A stretch of DNA of 64,000 nt from Sporosarcina thermotolerans (GTDB lineage Bacteria; Bacillota; Bacilli; Bacillales_A; Planococcaceae). Positions within the stretch are counted from its first letter, which is position 1; each line of letters begins with the position of its first letter. Position numbers and translations under genes: made by a program. Of this stretch, positions 51,233 through 61,321 are shown piece after piece. Below the pieces are notes generated by a model, which saw nothing but the letters and a program-made list of their open reading frames with translations, ran no database searches and had not been told where the DNA came from. Location: NCBI RefSeq assembly GCF_030067815.1, contig NZ_CP125968.1, positions 2,968,001 to 3,032,000 of the forward strand, written 5' to 3'.

Positions 51233-51958
51233 TCATTCCCCTAATTGCCGTAAATCAGCAATCGGTCCAATCTCCTTAAAATCTTCCCTTTCCATTACTG
51301 CGATCAGTTTTCTTGCTGTTTCAGAGGCCGTGCTTAAAAGGCCTTGTTCTTTATAGTCAATAAATCGCTCAAGTAACGGGAAATCTTCCGCTTCACTTGA
51401 CCGGATTGTTTCCTGCATGCCTGTATCGATGATTCCTGGCGCAATTGAGACAATATCGACAGGATATTGGGCTTTCTCCTGTTCAAGAGAAACAACACGG
51501 GAAAAATGATCAAGGCCCGCTTTCGTTGTGCAGTACACACCCCATCCTTCATATGGATTCCTTCCCGCACCTGATGATATATTAATTATTCTTTTTTCAC
51601 CCTCAAAATTTATCAAGCTTCCGATAAACGTATTGGATAAAATCATCGGTGCAGTTAGATTGATCGACATAGCCCTAACTAATTCGTTCTCGTTAACGCT
51701 GCCGATTAATCCAATCGGTTCAACCGTTCCGGCGTTATTGATTAAAGTAAATGAGCTTGCCGATGACAGATTTTCTTCAATAATTCGGTTCATCAATTCA
51801 GCCAATCCACTTGTTTCCAATAAATCCGCAGTTTCAAATCCTTCATGGCCCGGATTGGTTCTTGCAATCCCAATCACTTTTTCCCCTTTTTCATTCAACT
51901 GATTCATCAATTCAAGGCCAATGCCTTTTGACGCACCAGTAATAATATAAATGTTCAT
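51233..51958 (-). CDS. Short-chain dehydrogenase (YueD / benzil reductase-like)
   Basis: 241 residues. NADP motif TGASKGIGLELM at residues 7-18, NNAG, catalytic Ser (INISSGAGRN) and YCTTK (Y-x-x-x-K). Closest in style to sepiapterin reductase/benzil reductase SDRs (VSIAPGIIDTGMQ). The natural substrate is unknown. Overlaps the small upstream membrane-protein gene by four bases. Confidence 0.87.
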   Translation of the reverse strand: MNIYIITGASKGIGLELMNQLNEKGEKVIGIARTNPGHEGFETADLLETSGLAELMNRIIEENLSSASSFTLINNAGTVEPIGLIGSVNENELVRAMSINLTAPMILSNTFIGSLINFEGEKRIINISSGAGRNPYEGWGVYCTTKAGLDHFSRVVSLEQEKAQYPVDIVSIAPGIIDTGMQETIRSSEAEDFPLLERFIDYKEQGLLSTASETARKLIAVMEREDFKEIGPIADLRQLGE

Positions 51959-52140
51959 CGTTCTTCCCCTTCCAGTGGAACTTGTTGTTGGATTGCCTCC
52001 CCAATTTTCGCTTTATTAGGGATCTCAAAATAAGCAATCCAGATATACAATGCAATTGCAATAACTAAGATCAGCCCCAAGATCAATCTCCTTTTTCCAT
52101 CCCATCTCCCCATTCCTCTTCTTTCCATATAGTTTACCAT
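51955..52140 (-). CDS. Small single-helix membrane protein
   Basis: Up to 61 residues: basic N-terminus (GRWDGKRR), one helix (LILGLILVIAIALYIWIAYF), short tail. Start uncertain among three in-frame ATGs. Its four-base overlap with the SDR start indicates coupled translation and supports it being real. No family recognised. Confidence 0.6.
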   Translation of the reverse strand: MVNYMERRGMGRWDGKRRLILGLILVIAIALYIWIAYFEIPNKAKIGEAIQQQVPLEGEER

Positions 52141-52180
52141 GTCATCATATCTATGGGACTACCCAAAAAAATATTAAAAG

Positions 52181-52210
52181 CCGATTCCCATTTTTTGAAG
52201 GAATCGGCCT
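52181..52210 (-). terminator. Terminator of the LysM/3D gene
   Basis: CCGATTCC/GGAATCGG hairpin, with only a modest T run on the minus strand. Confidence 0.6.
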
Positions 52211-52216
52211 AATTTC

Positions 52217-52783
52217 TTATTTTAGTATTTTGATTTTCACGTTTTTTCTTCCCCATTTATATGCTTCGCCTTTTGTTGGGAAGAACACATCAATTTTATT
52301 CCCTTTAATAGACCCGCCTGTATCGCCCGCAATCGCATAACCATACCCTTCAACATACACTTTTGTTCCAAGTGGGATGACTGAAGGGTCCACGGCAATC
52401 ACTTTTAGATCAGGATTTCGTTTTAGATTAATCCCTGTTGAAGTAATTCCTGAACAACCGTTACAATTAGCAGTATAGGCACTTGCTGAAACAGTTATTT
52501 CCTCCACAACGGTATCGTCATCAGATCGCGATGGAGTTTTCGATGAATTCTTTTTACTTGTATCGGATTTAGTAACTATCAAATTCTGATTCGGCTTTAT
52601 AACCGTTGACTTCAAACCATTCCAAGAAACTATTTCATTGACGGTGATATTATGCATTGCCGCAATTTTGTAAAGCGTATCACCTTTTTTGACTTTATAC
52701 GTTGAAGAAGCCGCAAAACTTTCGGTCGTACTGCCGAACAATAACATTACTGCAAATAGAATCGTTACAATATGTTTTCTCAA
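52217..52783 (-). CDS. Secreted LysM and 3D domain protein
   Basis: 188 residues: Sec signal peptide ending near TESFAA (residue 25), one LysM domain (YKVKKGDTLYKIAAMHNITVNEIVSWNGL, 29-72), a Ser/Lys linker and a C-terminal 3D domain. Its three aspartates are in AVDPSVIPLG, AGDTGGSI and GNKIDVFF. Resembles YocH/YabE-type wall-lytic enzymes (lytic transglycosylase-like fold of MltA). Acts in the cell wall. Confidence 0.9.
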   Translation of the reverse strand: MRKHIVTILFAVMLLFGSTTESFAASSTYKVKKGDTLYKIAAMHNITVNEIVSWNGLKSTVIKPNQNLIVTKSDTSKKNSSKTPSRSDDDTVVEEITVSASAYTANCNGCSGITSTGINLKRNPDLKVIAVDPSVIPLGTKVYVEGYGYAIAGDTGGSIKGNKIDVFFPTKGEAYKWGRKNVKIKILK

Positions 52784-52908
52784 GTTTTCTACTCCCCGCC
52801 TTTTAGTCTATTTATAGATTATCAGTACAGTATTACAGCAATGTTACAAATTGCATTTATTCTGATTACAAAAGTCAGTCAATTGTTACAGGAAAGGAAG
52901 GAATTAAA

Positions 52909-53447
52909 ATGACCGAAATTTTAGTTAGATCAGCCCGACAGGATGAAGCAAAACCCATATCCCATCTGCTTTCAAAATGCCAATGGTTCACTTATCGCAA
53001 CCTCTATTCAGACATATATATTCAACGCCTGATTAACAAATATTACAATGCCGAACGCATCCAGCGCGAAATCACAACAATCGACAAAAGTTGGCACGGG
53101 TATTTTGTTGCTGAAAAGGATGGAAAACTCCTTGGAGTAATCGGAGGAGGGATGGCAGATGATTCAGATGGTGAAATTTATGTCTTCTATATGGACCCCG
53201 ATTATAGGGGGATGGGGATTGGTACAAGACTATTGGAATTCTATACAAAGATTCAAAAGTATACATATGGTGCTGAGCGCCAATGGGTTTCGGTTGCAAA
53301 GGAAATCTGTACGGCATTCCTTTTTATGAGGCAAAGGGATTTTCATTTAAACGTGAGGAGATTGCATACGGTTCAACAGATGAGGACCAGGATATTTCCC
53401 TAGTTTATTCTAGACAAATCAATGAAAAAAAGGAGCATTCCTATTAA
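52909..53447 (+). CDS. GNAT family N-acetyltransferase, one frameshift
   Basis: About 179 residues when joined. GNAT motif A: FYMDPDYRGMGIGTRLLEF (R/Q-x-x-G-x-G), preceded by a beta strand with GVIGGGMADD. The frame breaks near 53300; restoring one base gives AKGNLYGIPFYEAKGFSFKREE, the usual GNAT ending, to 53447. Substrate unknown. GAAAGGAAGGAA RBS precedes ATG. Confidence 0.85.
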
Positions 53448-53465
53448 CAAGGAGTGCTCCTTTCA
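53427..53465. terminator. Bidirectional terminator between the GNAT gene and brnQ
   Basis: AAAGGAGCATTCC/GGAGTGCTCCTTT hairpin, covering the GNAT stop. Confidence 0.85.
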
Positions 53466-53466
53466 A

Positions 53467-54830
53467 CTATCTATGGGCCGGTGCTGGTTTCATAATAAGG
53501 GCGATGAGGGCTGTGAAGATCATAACAATCAGTACTGGAAGGATCCAGCCTAGACCATCGCTGTAAAACGGAAGTATCGTATTATAGAACGAATCAATAG
53601 AAGTGAGCCAGCTTGGCCATTCCGTTTTTTCGTAACCTAACGTGGAATATAATGTTTTAATCCCATCGAAGAGGCTGATTAATAATGCAGTAGCTGTCGC
53701 ACCAACATAAACGATTCTCGCATGACCGAATAGTGGTGAGGTGAATGTTAGTAACATTAGTACAACGGCCAGTGGGTAAAGCAACATTAGGACCGGGATT
53801 GAATAGGTAATAATATTGGCTAAACCAAAGTTCGAAACAACAAAACAAAAGATTGTAAAACCCGTAACGAATGTTTTGTATCCAACTTTCGGGATGATTG
53901 TATTGAAATATTCTCCACATGCGGTCATAAGTCCGATACTTGTTGTCAAGCAGGCAAGAATAATTACAATTGCAAGCATAACAGTTCCAATTGTTCCAAA
54001 GTAATAAGAAGCCGTCTCACTTAAAACAGGGCCTCCGGTTTCAAATAATCCTAAGCGCTCAGTCGTCGTCGCCCCAAGATACGCGATCCCAACATAGATT
54101 AATGCAAGGATACCTGAAGCTACGACGCCGGTTTTCACAGTTGCAGAAAAGATCTGCATCTTATTCTTTAGTCCATATGAACGTAATACATTAATGACGA
54201 TAATTCCAAATACAAGTGAAGCTAAAGCATCCATTGTATTATAGCCTTCAGTTAATCCTTTTACAAAAGCTCCTTTTGCATAAGCATCAACGGGACTCTG
54301 AAACTCCCCCATAGGATTCAAAAATGCAACTATTAATAGGACAAGCAGCAATACTATGATAATCGGAGACATGAGTTTCCCGACACGATCTACAATTTTA
54401 GCAGGATTCAAGGAAAGCCATAATGTTATACCGAAAAATAACAATGTAAATATAAACAGCGCAATTTTCGTATAGCCTTCAGGAATAGAAGACGCGATTC
54501 CGATTTCGAATGCAACTGCCCCAGTACGAGGTGCAGCAAAAAATGGACCTATCGTTAAATAAAGTAAAGAGGTAAATATCAAACCGTAAATTGGATGTAC
54601 CCTGCTTGCGAGTTCTTGCAAGTTCCTACTTCCCGAGAAACCCATTGCCAAAATCCCTAAAAGTGGAAGTCCAGCTCCTGTAATAAGAAATCCGACTGTT
54701 GCCGGCCAGAGGTTTTCGCCTGAATATTGTCCTAACTGAGCAGGAAATATAAGATTACCAGCACCAAAAAGAGGGCAAATAACATGACGCCGATAGCTAA
54801 ATATGAAGAAAATGACAACTTTTTTTGCAT
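53467..54830 (-). CDS. brnQ: Branched-chain amino acid transporter (LIVCS/BrnQ family), one frameshift
   Basis: About 454 residues when joined, about 12 membrane helices. The N-terminus starts [38 protein letters not shown], the LIVCS signature, but one T is missing near 54768 (CTTTTTGG). Core blocks GFSGSRNLQELASRVHPIYG and TIGPFFAAPRTGAVAFEI are typical. Sodium- or proton-coupled uptake of Leu, Ile and Val. No T-box or other leader element was found upstream. Confidence 0.93.
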
Positions 54831-54971
54831 GTGTATACTGCTCCCTTCATGATGTTAATATGCAAATTATTGTGTACATTTACTGTAGAAATTTATAATA
54901 CTCTCTGCTCTCTTAAATTGCAACAGAAAATAAAAAGATTTCACATTTTTTACGATGTTATTATTTTACAA

Positions 54972-55003
54972 TAGAAAAATAGACGGCTTTTTGGGCCGTC
55001 TAC
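54972..55003 (-). terminator. Terminator of sbcDC
   Basis: TAGACGGC/GCCGTCTA hairpin followed by TTTTTC on the minus strand. Confidence 0.88.
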
Positions 55004-55008
55004 TTAGT

Positions 55009-58000
55009 TTATTTAAGGATAAATTTGGTTTCACTATGTCCTTCTCTTGTCTTCTTGACTTCAAGAATTGCAGGTAATGCAGCTTTTAACTCTTCAACGT
55101 GAGAAATGACACCAATCATCCTTCCAGACTTTTGCAAGTCAACAAGCGTATCGATTGCCTTCTGCAAAGACTCCTCATCCAATGTCCCAAACCCTTCATC
55201 GATGAACATCGTGTCAATCGAGACAGACCCTTGGAAGCTCTGGATAACATCAGCCATCCCTAACGCAAGACTGAGGGACGCATTAAATTTCTCGCCACCC
55301 GATAATGTCTTAACATCCCGATTTTGACCGGTATACCCATCATGCACATCCAACCCTAAACCGCTCTGTTTTCCCCTTGTTTCCTGACGATCACTTCGCA
55401 ATAGCTGAAATTGTCCGTTCGATAAGTCTTTAAGTCTCTCATTCGCGGATTGAATGATACGCTCCAAATAATCGATTTGGATGAATCGTTCGAATGAGAG
55501 CTTCAATTCATTTTGACCTCTGATCGTATCATAAAGGTTGGCAATTTTGCCTACCCTTCTTTCAAGCTCATCGATACCTTCACCAGTTCTTTTAATACTT
55601 GCTTCCAATGAAACCAAAGCAGTTTTATATTCTGTTGATTTATTCATTTCTGTCCAGGCAGCTTCATACGCTGCTTTCAAACTTTGTACAGTTTCGTGCA
55701 TCTCTATCAAGTCCACTTTTTCTTTTCCAAGCAAACGGGCATTTAGGTCCACAATCTTTTCCTTTGTCGAATGAAGCCTTTGTTTGAAATCCATCACTTG
55801 GTCTTTCAAAATACGTCTTTCTGATTCCGACAATTTCGCTTCCCGATATTCCGTTTCTGAAGTGAATTCGGATAACTCTAAAGCTTCTTTGAATCTGGCT
55901 TCGGCATTTGCCTTTTTATCGGAACATTCATCAAATGTTTTTTTACAATGATACTCTGCCGATTCTGCCTTTGTTAGTTTCCCTCTTGCCTCCTCACGTG
56001 ATTTTTGTACAGACTGCCACGCAATATCCAAACGAGTTTTATTTGATTCAACTTCAGTAATTTTCATTTGCAAGGCAGGCAAGCTACGCATTTCTTCAGG
56101 TATTTGGGCTATTTCCCTTTGCAATAAAGTTGTCTCTTTATCTATAAGCGATTTTTGTTCTAAAACCTTTTTTTCGTTCTCAATTTGAGCAATCTGCGTA
56201 GCCGCAGCGGTCTCTTCCTGTGACTTTAGCGCCTTTCTTAAGCCAGGCAGTTTATCCCTTGTTGCACGTAAGCGGGCTGCTTGTTCTGTTAATTCCTTTT
56301 TGATCGCCGACAGATCTTCAAGATTGCCTTCAATTTGAAGCTCCTTCATTTCCAGCTCTTTCGCTTCCAATTGTTCGAGGTAGTTCTCGTATTTAGCGCA
56401 AACCGCCTGGTAAGAACCTTCTATTTTTGTTAATTCGATTTGGCTTCGATCAAGTTCTTCACGTGTTACCGATTCTTCACTATGTCTATGGATCTTTGTC
56501 GGGTGGTGCTCACTACCGCAAACCGGACATGGCTCCCCGTCCTGCAACGAATCAGCTAAAAGCGCGGCCTGATTATTCAACCATAAATTTTGCATTAATG
56601 TAAAGTCATCTCTCAGCTTACGTACAACAACGGATCCCTTTTCCTTCTGCTGCTTCCACTTCATCACTTCGGCAGTAATTTTCATATGGTCTTGCATAAT
56701 TTTTAATTCAGATTCAACTCGGCTCATTTTTTCAGTAATTTCGTCCAATGGGATTACATCAAATTCCATCTTTTCAATTTGAGCCTTCATCAGATTTAAT
56801 TTCTCTTTTTCAACTTCAGACCTTTTCGTCGAAACGATGAATTCTTCATGCGAAACCAGAAGGCGTTGCTCTAAGCTTTTCACGGTCGATTCCTTAATTG
56901 CCAATTCCTTTACTGCTGGAAGATGGTCACGTAAACGGATAAGCCGTTCTGTCACTTGCGCCCTTTCTTCTTGTTTAGACTCTTCTTGTTTATACAATAC
57001 TTCGATCGAATCCAATGACAGTTTTGCTTCTTGCGCTTCCTTTACCGCATGATTCCATTCTTTCAACCTTACTTCAGCTTCATTATGCAACTGTTGGAAA
57101 TGGCCTTCGATTTCATGGATGACTGCTGCCCGCTCTGCATTGGATATACGTTGTTCTTTTAACGTGACTGATGGAATTTCTGCCGTTAAAGTCTCCATAT
57201 CCTTATTCAACTGTTCAAGTTGATCAAATTGTTCATTGAGATTTTTCGCTACATGATAGTTAGAAAGCATCTCAGCATGTTTTTCATATGTGAGTTTATA
57301 TTTCTTTTCATCTTCCACCATTTTTTCCGAATAAAATTCGGCTTCGTTTACTATGCCGTCAAGCACTTGCGACACGTTTCTATATTCATTGGAAAGGACT
57401 TCGAAAATCAGGGATTCTCTTTCTGGTATGACAGTAGGAATTTGCCGAATAAACCCTTCAATCTTACTTTTTTCTTCGACCAAACGGTTTTGGGCCTCAT
57501 CTCGTTTCATCTTCAATCGGTTGACGACTTCACGGTACTCTTCCGTCTTGAAGATTTTTCGCATGATTGTTTCTTTATTCTCCGTGTCGGACGTCAAGAA
57601 TTTCCTGAATTCCCCTTGTGGAAGCATTACAATCTGACTAAATTGAGCTTGCGTAAAACCAACAAGTTCTTCGATCTTCCGATTAATTTCAGAAACGATT
57701 TGACGGTCGACAAATGGGATTTCCCCGTCAGCAGTTAGCTCAAAAAACTCACATCTTGCAGTTGTTTCAGTTTTATTCCCAGCTTTCAAGTATGGGATTT
57801 GCCGCATGATTCGATATGTGCGCCGATTGATTTCGAAAATTAATTCGACCGCCGTTTGAGTGGAATCGTCAGCAAAGTCACTTCGCATCGAGCGGGATTC
57901 TGATCGGTCTTCACCACTCGCTTGTCCATATAACGCGAAACAAATCGCATCGAAAATTGTTGTTTTCCCTGCTCCAGTAGCTCCCGAGACAACGAATAAT

Positions 58001-58086
58001 CTATGATCTTCAAGGAGTCGAAAATCCACAATTTCCGTTCCCTTGTAAGGCCCAAATGCCGTCATTGTCAATTGAATGGGTTTCAT
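55009..58086 (-). CDS. sbcC: Nuclease complex subunit SbcC (SMC-like ATPase)
   Basis: 1025 residues. Walker A GATGAGKTTIFDA at residues 35-47, two long coiled-coil arms around a zinc hook (EPCPVCGSEHHP near residue 525), ABC signature TLSGGEKFNASL and Walker B TMFIDEGFGTLD near the end. With SbcD it opens hairpins and processes blocked DNA ends. Overlaps sbcD by four bases. Notably free of frameshifts despite its 3 kb length. Confidence 0.96.
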   Translation of the reverse strand: MKPIQLTMTAFGPYKGTEIVDFRLLEDHRLFVVSGATGAGKTTIFDAICFALYGQASGEDRSESRSMRSDFADDSTQTAVELIFEINRRTYRIMRQIPYLKAGNKTETTARCEFFELTADGEIPFVDRQIVSEINRKIEELVGFTQAQFSQIVMLPQGEFRKFLTSDTENKETIMRKIFKTEEYREVVNRLKMKRDEAQNRLVEEKSKIEGFIRQIPTVIPERESLIFEVLSNEYRNVSQVLDGIVNEAEFYSEKMVEDEKKYKLTYEKHAEMLSNYHVAKNLNEQFDQLEQLNKDMETLTAEIPSVTLKEQRISNAERAAVIHEIEGHFQQLHNEAEVRLKEWNHAVKEAQEAKLSLDSIEVLYKQEESKQEERAQVTERLIRLRDHLPAVKELAIKESTVKSLEQRLLVSHEEFIVSTKRSEVEKEKLNLMKAQIEKMEFDVIPLDEITEKMSRVESELKIMQDHMKITAEVMKWKQQKEKGSVVVRKLRDDFTLMQNLWLNNQAALLADSLQDGEPCPVCGSEHHPTKIHRHSEESVTREELDRSQIELTKIEGSYQAVCAKYENYLEQLEAKELEMKELQIEGNLEDLSAIKKELTEQAARLRATRDKLPGLRKALKSQEETAAATQIAQIENEKKVLEQKSLIDKETTLLQREIAQIPEEMRSLPALQMKITEVESNKTRLDIAWQSVQKSREEARGKLTKAESAEYHCKKTFDECSDKKANAEARFKEALELSEFTSETEYREAKLSESERRILKDQVMDFKQRLHSTKEKIVDLNARLLGKEKVDLIEMHETVQSLKAAYEAAWTEMNKSTEYKTALVSLEASIKRTGEGIDELERRVGKIANLYDTIRGQNELKLSFERFIQIDYLERIIQSANERLKDLSNGQFQLLRSDRQETRGKQSGLGLDVHDGYTGQNRDVKTLSGGEKFNASLSLALGMADVIQSFQGSVSIDTMFIDEGFGTLDEESLQKAIDTLVDLQKSGRMIGVISHVEELKAALPAILEVKKTREGHSETKFILK

Positions 58087-59228
58087 ACGTCGGTTCCCCC
58101 TTTCACTTCCCGCAATACCTCATCAAAGATCCGTTCTGTCTCGGCATCGGGTTCTATATCATTCATTTGCGTGTAAAAATATCGAAACAGGGTCATATCA
58201 TCCGGTTTTTCCTGGACTGCTGAATCGTGGCGTTCAAGTGTTGCGGCAGTCCGACCCACATTTCTTTCAATATGCATGGCATTCGGATAAATTGACTTCA
58301 CTTTTTCCATTGGAAATAAGACAGGTGTAGCATCATGTAATTTCACAAAAACGTAGTCATCACTTGGTGGATGGGTGAGAATTTCATCCATCTCTCCTTC
58401 GACGGTTCGCATATCATGTTTTGGCGCAAGCAACCTCTTTTGAACATCGATATTACCTTCTCCATCCATTTCCACAATGTAGAAACCTTTTTTATGATTC
58501 TCTTCAGATATTGAATATTTCATAGGTGATCCCGAATATCTAATCGTTTCATTCGACACATGATGTGCCTGGTGCAGATGGCCGAGAGCTGTGTAATGGA
58601 ACGGTTTGAAAAGTTGTGCAGACACATATTCCGCACCTCCAATTGCCAACGGGCGCTCCGAATCACTTGTATTCTCCTCCTCCTCGCCGTGAGGGGTGAC
58701 GAAAGCATGTCCTACAAATACATGTCGTGCATCTTCCTTAAATTCGATTTTCTGAATTACACGTTTCATAGCACTATTAAAATCTATTATATTTTCATCT
58801 TCATAAACTTGTCTGCATATGGAAGGGTCAGCATATGGGACAAGATGAAAATGGACCTCACCGAATGAATCATTGAATACGACCGGTTTCACCTTATGTT
58901 TTAGCCGGCCTTCAATGAAGTATCCGTTTCTTCTCATTAATTCACTGCCAAAGTCCAGTCGACTCGGACTGTCGTGATTACCAGCTACCGCAATGACAGG
59001 AGTTTTCAAATCCACAACAATTTCCCGCAATACTTCGTCAAGTAATGTAACTGCATCCGTTGGTGGAACTGCCCGATCATACAAATCTCCTGCAATAAGT
59101 ATCACATCGGGTTTTTCTTCTTTAATGGCGTCGATGAATTGCCGAAGCACATGACGCTGTCCCTCCGTCATGTATACACCTTTTACCAGTTTGCCTAAAT
59201 GCCAATCCGCCGTATGGAAAAACTTCAA
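58083..59228 (-). CDS. sbcD: Nuclease complex subunit SbcD
   Basis: 381 residues. Metallophosphoesterase motifs: FFHTADWHLGK at the start, LIAGDLYDRAVPP, VAGNHDSPSRL, and ALGHLHQAHHV, which supply the two-manganese site. ATP-dependent 3'-5' exonuclease and hairpin endonuclease with SbcC. First gene of the operon. Confidence 0.96.
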   Translation of the reverse strand: MKFFHTADWHLGKLVKGVYMTEGQRHVLRQFIDAIKEEKPDVILIAGDLYDRAVPPTDAVTLLDEVLREIVVDLKTPVIAVAGNHDSPSRLDFGSELMRRNGYFIEGRLKHKVKPVVFNDSFGEVHFHLVPYADPSICRQVYEDENIIDFNSAMKRVIQKIEFKEDARHVFVGHAFVTPHGEEEENTSDSERPLAIGGAEYVSAQLFKPFHYTALGHLHQAHHVSNETIRYSGSPMKYSISEENHKKGFYIVEMDGEGNIDVQKRLLAPKHDMRTVEGEMDEILTHPPSDDYVFVKLHDATPVLFPMEKVKSIYPNAMHIERNVGRTAATLERHDSAVQEKPDDMTLFRYFYTQMNDIEPDAETERIFDEVLREVKGGTDV

Positions 59229-59366
59229 TTCCCCCGCCTCCCGTTTCTTCTATTACCTCTTATTTTACAGGAAACTTGCTTGAATAGGCATTACATCCGT
59301 TAAAATAGAAATATTATAATTTCATTAAGCCTGATTTCAGTTTGAAAAAACATCGATTTGATACAC

Positions 59367-59407
59367 AAAACCCGCATTCAAGGCTTCATAGCCTGAATGC
59401 GGGTTTT
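59367..59407 (-). terminator. Terminator of the GIY-YIG gene
   Basis: AAAACCCGCATTCAGGC/GCCTGAATGCGGGTTTT-type hairpin with one mismatch, directly after the stop. Confidence 0.88.
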
Positions 59408-59413
59408 CTTCTG

Positions 59414-59791
59414 TCAGTCTTGGTAAAACACTTTATCCGTATTGTATTTCGCGCGTAAAGTGTTGATGATGTATGTCTCATAAATTTCGCGTTCCATTGG
59501 ATCCTCGACAATGATCACAGAAATTTTATTGATTTCGTTTCGGTGATTTTTCACTGGTGAAACAGTATCTTCAAGATGTTTTTTTACGCGTTGGCGAAGC
59601 TTGCGTGCTTTACCTGCGAAAAGTAGTTCATCACTTTTATTGTAAAAAAGGATAAGTCCACCTTTGTCACGCGGGATTTCATGGATATCGATGAAGCCAT
59701 TGATTGGCTTGATTGGCGCTTCGTCACCAGTTATTTTTTGCTCACGCTGGATGATCGTAACATCCGGTTTTGGTATTGTAATTGAAATCAA
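59414..59791 (-). CDS. GIY-YIG domain protein
   Basis: 125 residues. After a 40-residue N-terminus comes a UvrC-type GIY-YIG fold: GGLILFYNKSDELLFAGKARKLRQRVKKHL stands for the GIY...YIG strands and the conserved Arg, and DPMEREIYETYIINTLRAKYN carries the Glu. The first Tyr is replaced in GLILFY-type sequence, as in some family members, so catalysis is uncertain. Confidence 0.8.
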   Translation of the reverse strand: MISITIPKPDVTIIQREQKITGDEAPIKPINGFIDIHEIPRDKGGLILFYNKSDELLFAGKARKLRQRVKKHLEDTVSPVKNHRNEINKISVIIVEDPMEREIYETYIINTLRAKYNTDKVFYQD

Positions 59792-59932
59792 TTTACGCTC
59801 ACGTCCTCTTCTTTTGTGAAGTTTTATCCTACCACAAAACGGGATGGAAAGCGAAAAGTTATATCTTTGGTGATTTCCCTATGCATCCTACTCATACACT
59901 ATATAACTACCTAAGAGGAAGGAAGTTATACT

Positions 59933-60550
59933 TTGGAGGACGTTCCATTAATAATTCATACGAAGATGCTCCCGCACACCTCATCAAAAGTGAAGGTTTA
60001 TTACCCAGTTATCTCGGATATGGAAGATGCGGCCATTCAAAGGAGCCTAAATCATACGATTATCCATACATTAAATGAAATGCTTGTGAATCAAAATTTC
60101 TATGATGATAATCTCGTGGAGATGGTTGCCAATTTTGAAATAAAAACAAATGAGCGAGGGGTTCTTAGCTTAATTCTCATCGTCTATTCATTTACTGGCG
60201 GGGCGCATGGGATAACATTCACCAGAGCCTTGACGTTTGATACAAGAACAGGCAAACAATATGAATTGGAAGAGTTGTTCAAAGAGAATAGCGACTATGT
60301 GAAAAAGATATCCGATATTATTCGTGAAGATATCAAGAAGTGGAAAATCGAATTACTCGAACCCCCTTTCAAAGAGATCCGTAAAGACCAGGATTTCTAT
60401 ATAGCGGACACTTCAATCGTTATCTTTTTCCAACTGTATGAAATCACTCCTTATTATTGGGGATTCCCGTATTTCCCAATTCCACTTTTAGATTTAAGGG
60501 ATATTATAAAACCTGATACCCCCCTGGATCGGATGATGGCTTTTACTTAA
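59933..60550 (+). CDS. DUF3298/DUF4163-type protein (RsiV-like domain)
   Basis: 205 residues from TTG 59933 (AGAGGAAGGAAG upstream). VYYPVISDMEDAAIQRSLNHTI and the signature FTGGAHGITFTRALTFDTRTGKQYELEELF are typical of DUF4163 plus DUF3298, as in the lysozyme-binding part of RsiV. There is no membrane anchor or signal peptide here, unlike RsiV. Function unknown. Confidence 0.82.
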   Translation: MEDVPLIIHTKMLPHTSSKVKVYYPVISDMEDAAIQRSLNHTIIHTLNEMLVNQNFYDDNLVEMVANFEIKTNERGVLSLILIVYSFTGGAHGITFTRALTFDTRTGKQYELEELFKENSDYVKKISDIIREDIKKWKIELLEPPFKEIRKDQDFYIADTSIVIFFQLYEITPYYWGFPYFPIPLLDLRDIIKPDTPLDRMMAFT

Positions 60551-60555
60551 CAATG

Positions 60556-60596
60556 AAAAACGCGGGCAGTGGAATTTAACTGTCCGCGTTTTTTGG
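60556..60596. terminator. Bidirectional terminator (copy 1 of the duplicated unit)
   Basis: AAAAACGCGG.CAGT/ACTG.CCGCGTTTTTT hairpin; overlaps the stop of the NTR-like gene. The same hairpin, diverged, recurs at 61322. Confidence 0.85.
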
Positions 60597-61151
60597 TGAT
60601 TTCTTATATCGGAAGCCGATGAATATGGCGACTAACCCTAAAATGAATAATGCAAAAGGCCATAATGGAAGGCTTTCTTCATCCTCTGTTTCAGTTTCTT
60701 CATGCGGACTACTCACTTCCTGTCCCTCACCTAATGCATTCAAGTCTTCTGTTGCATAGGCAAGTTCGGTTGTTCTGTGGCAAATCGTGGTAGATAATGT
60801 ATTCGCCACATACATACCACTCATCGTGGCGTAAACAAGATATTTCTTGCCCTTTTCAAAAGGAAGTCCGCAATCTCCATCATGAAGTCCCGTTGTAACT
60901 ACCGCTTCTGACCCTTCAATCCCCTTCCATACTTCATTAACCTTGAAGTGAATTGTCTTTCCATACCCCCGAATAAGTTTACCGTTTTCAATAATCTCGA
61001 CGACTTCGCCGGTGAAAACAGCATCCGCCATATCCAAGGCATCTTCAGGCGGCGGTAGCATTGCACATGAGCAAGCAGATGCGTCTAACGGCTTCCACCA
61101 TAAAAACAGTATGAATAATAGTCCAAATGACAATAAGTATCTTACTTTCAA
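60576..61151 (-). CDS. Secreted NTR/TIMP-like membrane-anchored protein, copy 1
   Basis: 191 residues. Signal peptide (LLSFGLLFILFLWWKPLDASA) then CSCAMLPPPEDALDMADAVFTGEVVEI. C-x-C right after cleavage and an OB-fold strand pattern resemble the NTR/TIMP domain. Later Cys residues (DGDCG, TICHRT) could pair with it. A C-terminal helix (LPLWPFALFILGLVAIFIGF) with KK anchors it. Starts at TTG after GGGGAGGAG. Close paralogue of the next copy; function unknown. Confidence 0.78.
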   Translation of the reverse strand: MKVRYLLSFGLLFILFLWWKPLDASACSCAMLPPPEDALDMADAVFTGEVVEIIENGKLIRGYGKTIHFKVNEVWKGIEGSEAVVTTGLHDGDCGLPFEKGKKYLVYATMSGMYVANTLSTTICHRTTELAYATEDLNALGEGQEVSSPHEETETEDEESLPLWPFALFILGLVAIFIGFRYKKSPKNADS

Positions 61152-61200
61152 GCCGACTCCTCCCCTTTAAAGAGTAGACGTTGGCATAAGTGTTTCGTTT

Positions 61201-61278
61201 CAATATTAATTAACAAACTGGAAGAATTAGAGATTCTTCATTATTCTTCGGCGAGTTGACTGCCGAAGAGACGCTGTA
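61201..61278 (-). pseudogene. 3' fragment of the HMCES-like gene (duplication relic)
   Basis: Encodes YSVSSAVNSPKNNEESLILP and the terminal VC stop, the same residues that end the intact gene at 61972. It is cut off upstream by the IS left-end scar. No start or catalytic part. Confidence 0.8.
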
Positions 61279-61320
61279 CCCTTCGCATTCCTTGAAGTGG
61301 GAGTCTGCTGTCGGATATTG
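61279..61320 (-). mobile_element. Left-end scar of an IS200/IS605 element
   Basis: 42 bases matching the left end of the element at 16593 (CAATWTCCGACAG, AGACTCCCACTTCAAGGAATG, GAAGGG) with three differences, again preceded by TTTAT (61325-61321). The second arm of the end hairpin and all genes are missing. Confidence 0.8.
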
Positions 61321-61321
61321 A

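Noticed and set aside
54831..55008. T-box or leader riboswitch for brnQ
   Set aside because: No T-box core, specifier or terminator-antiterminator pair could be found in this gap.
57220..57738. 172-codon plus-strand gene inside sbcC
   Set aside because: Antisense to an intact, well-conserved gene; hydrophobic shadow with no RBS.
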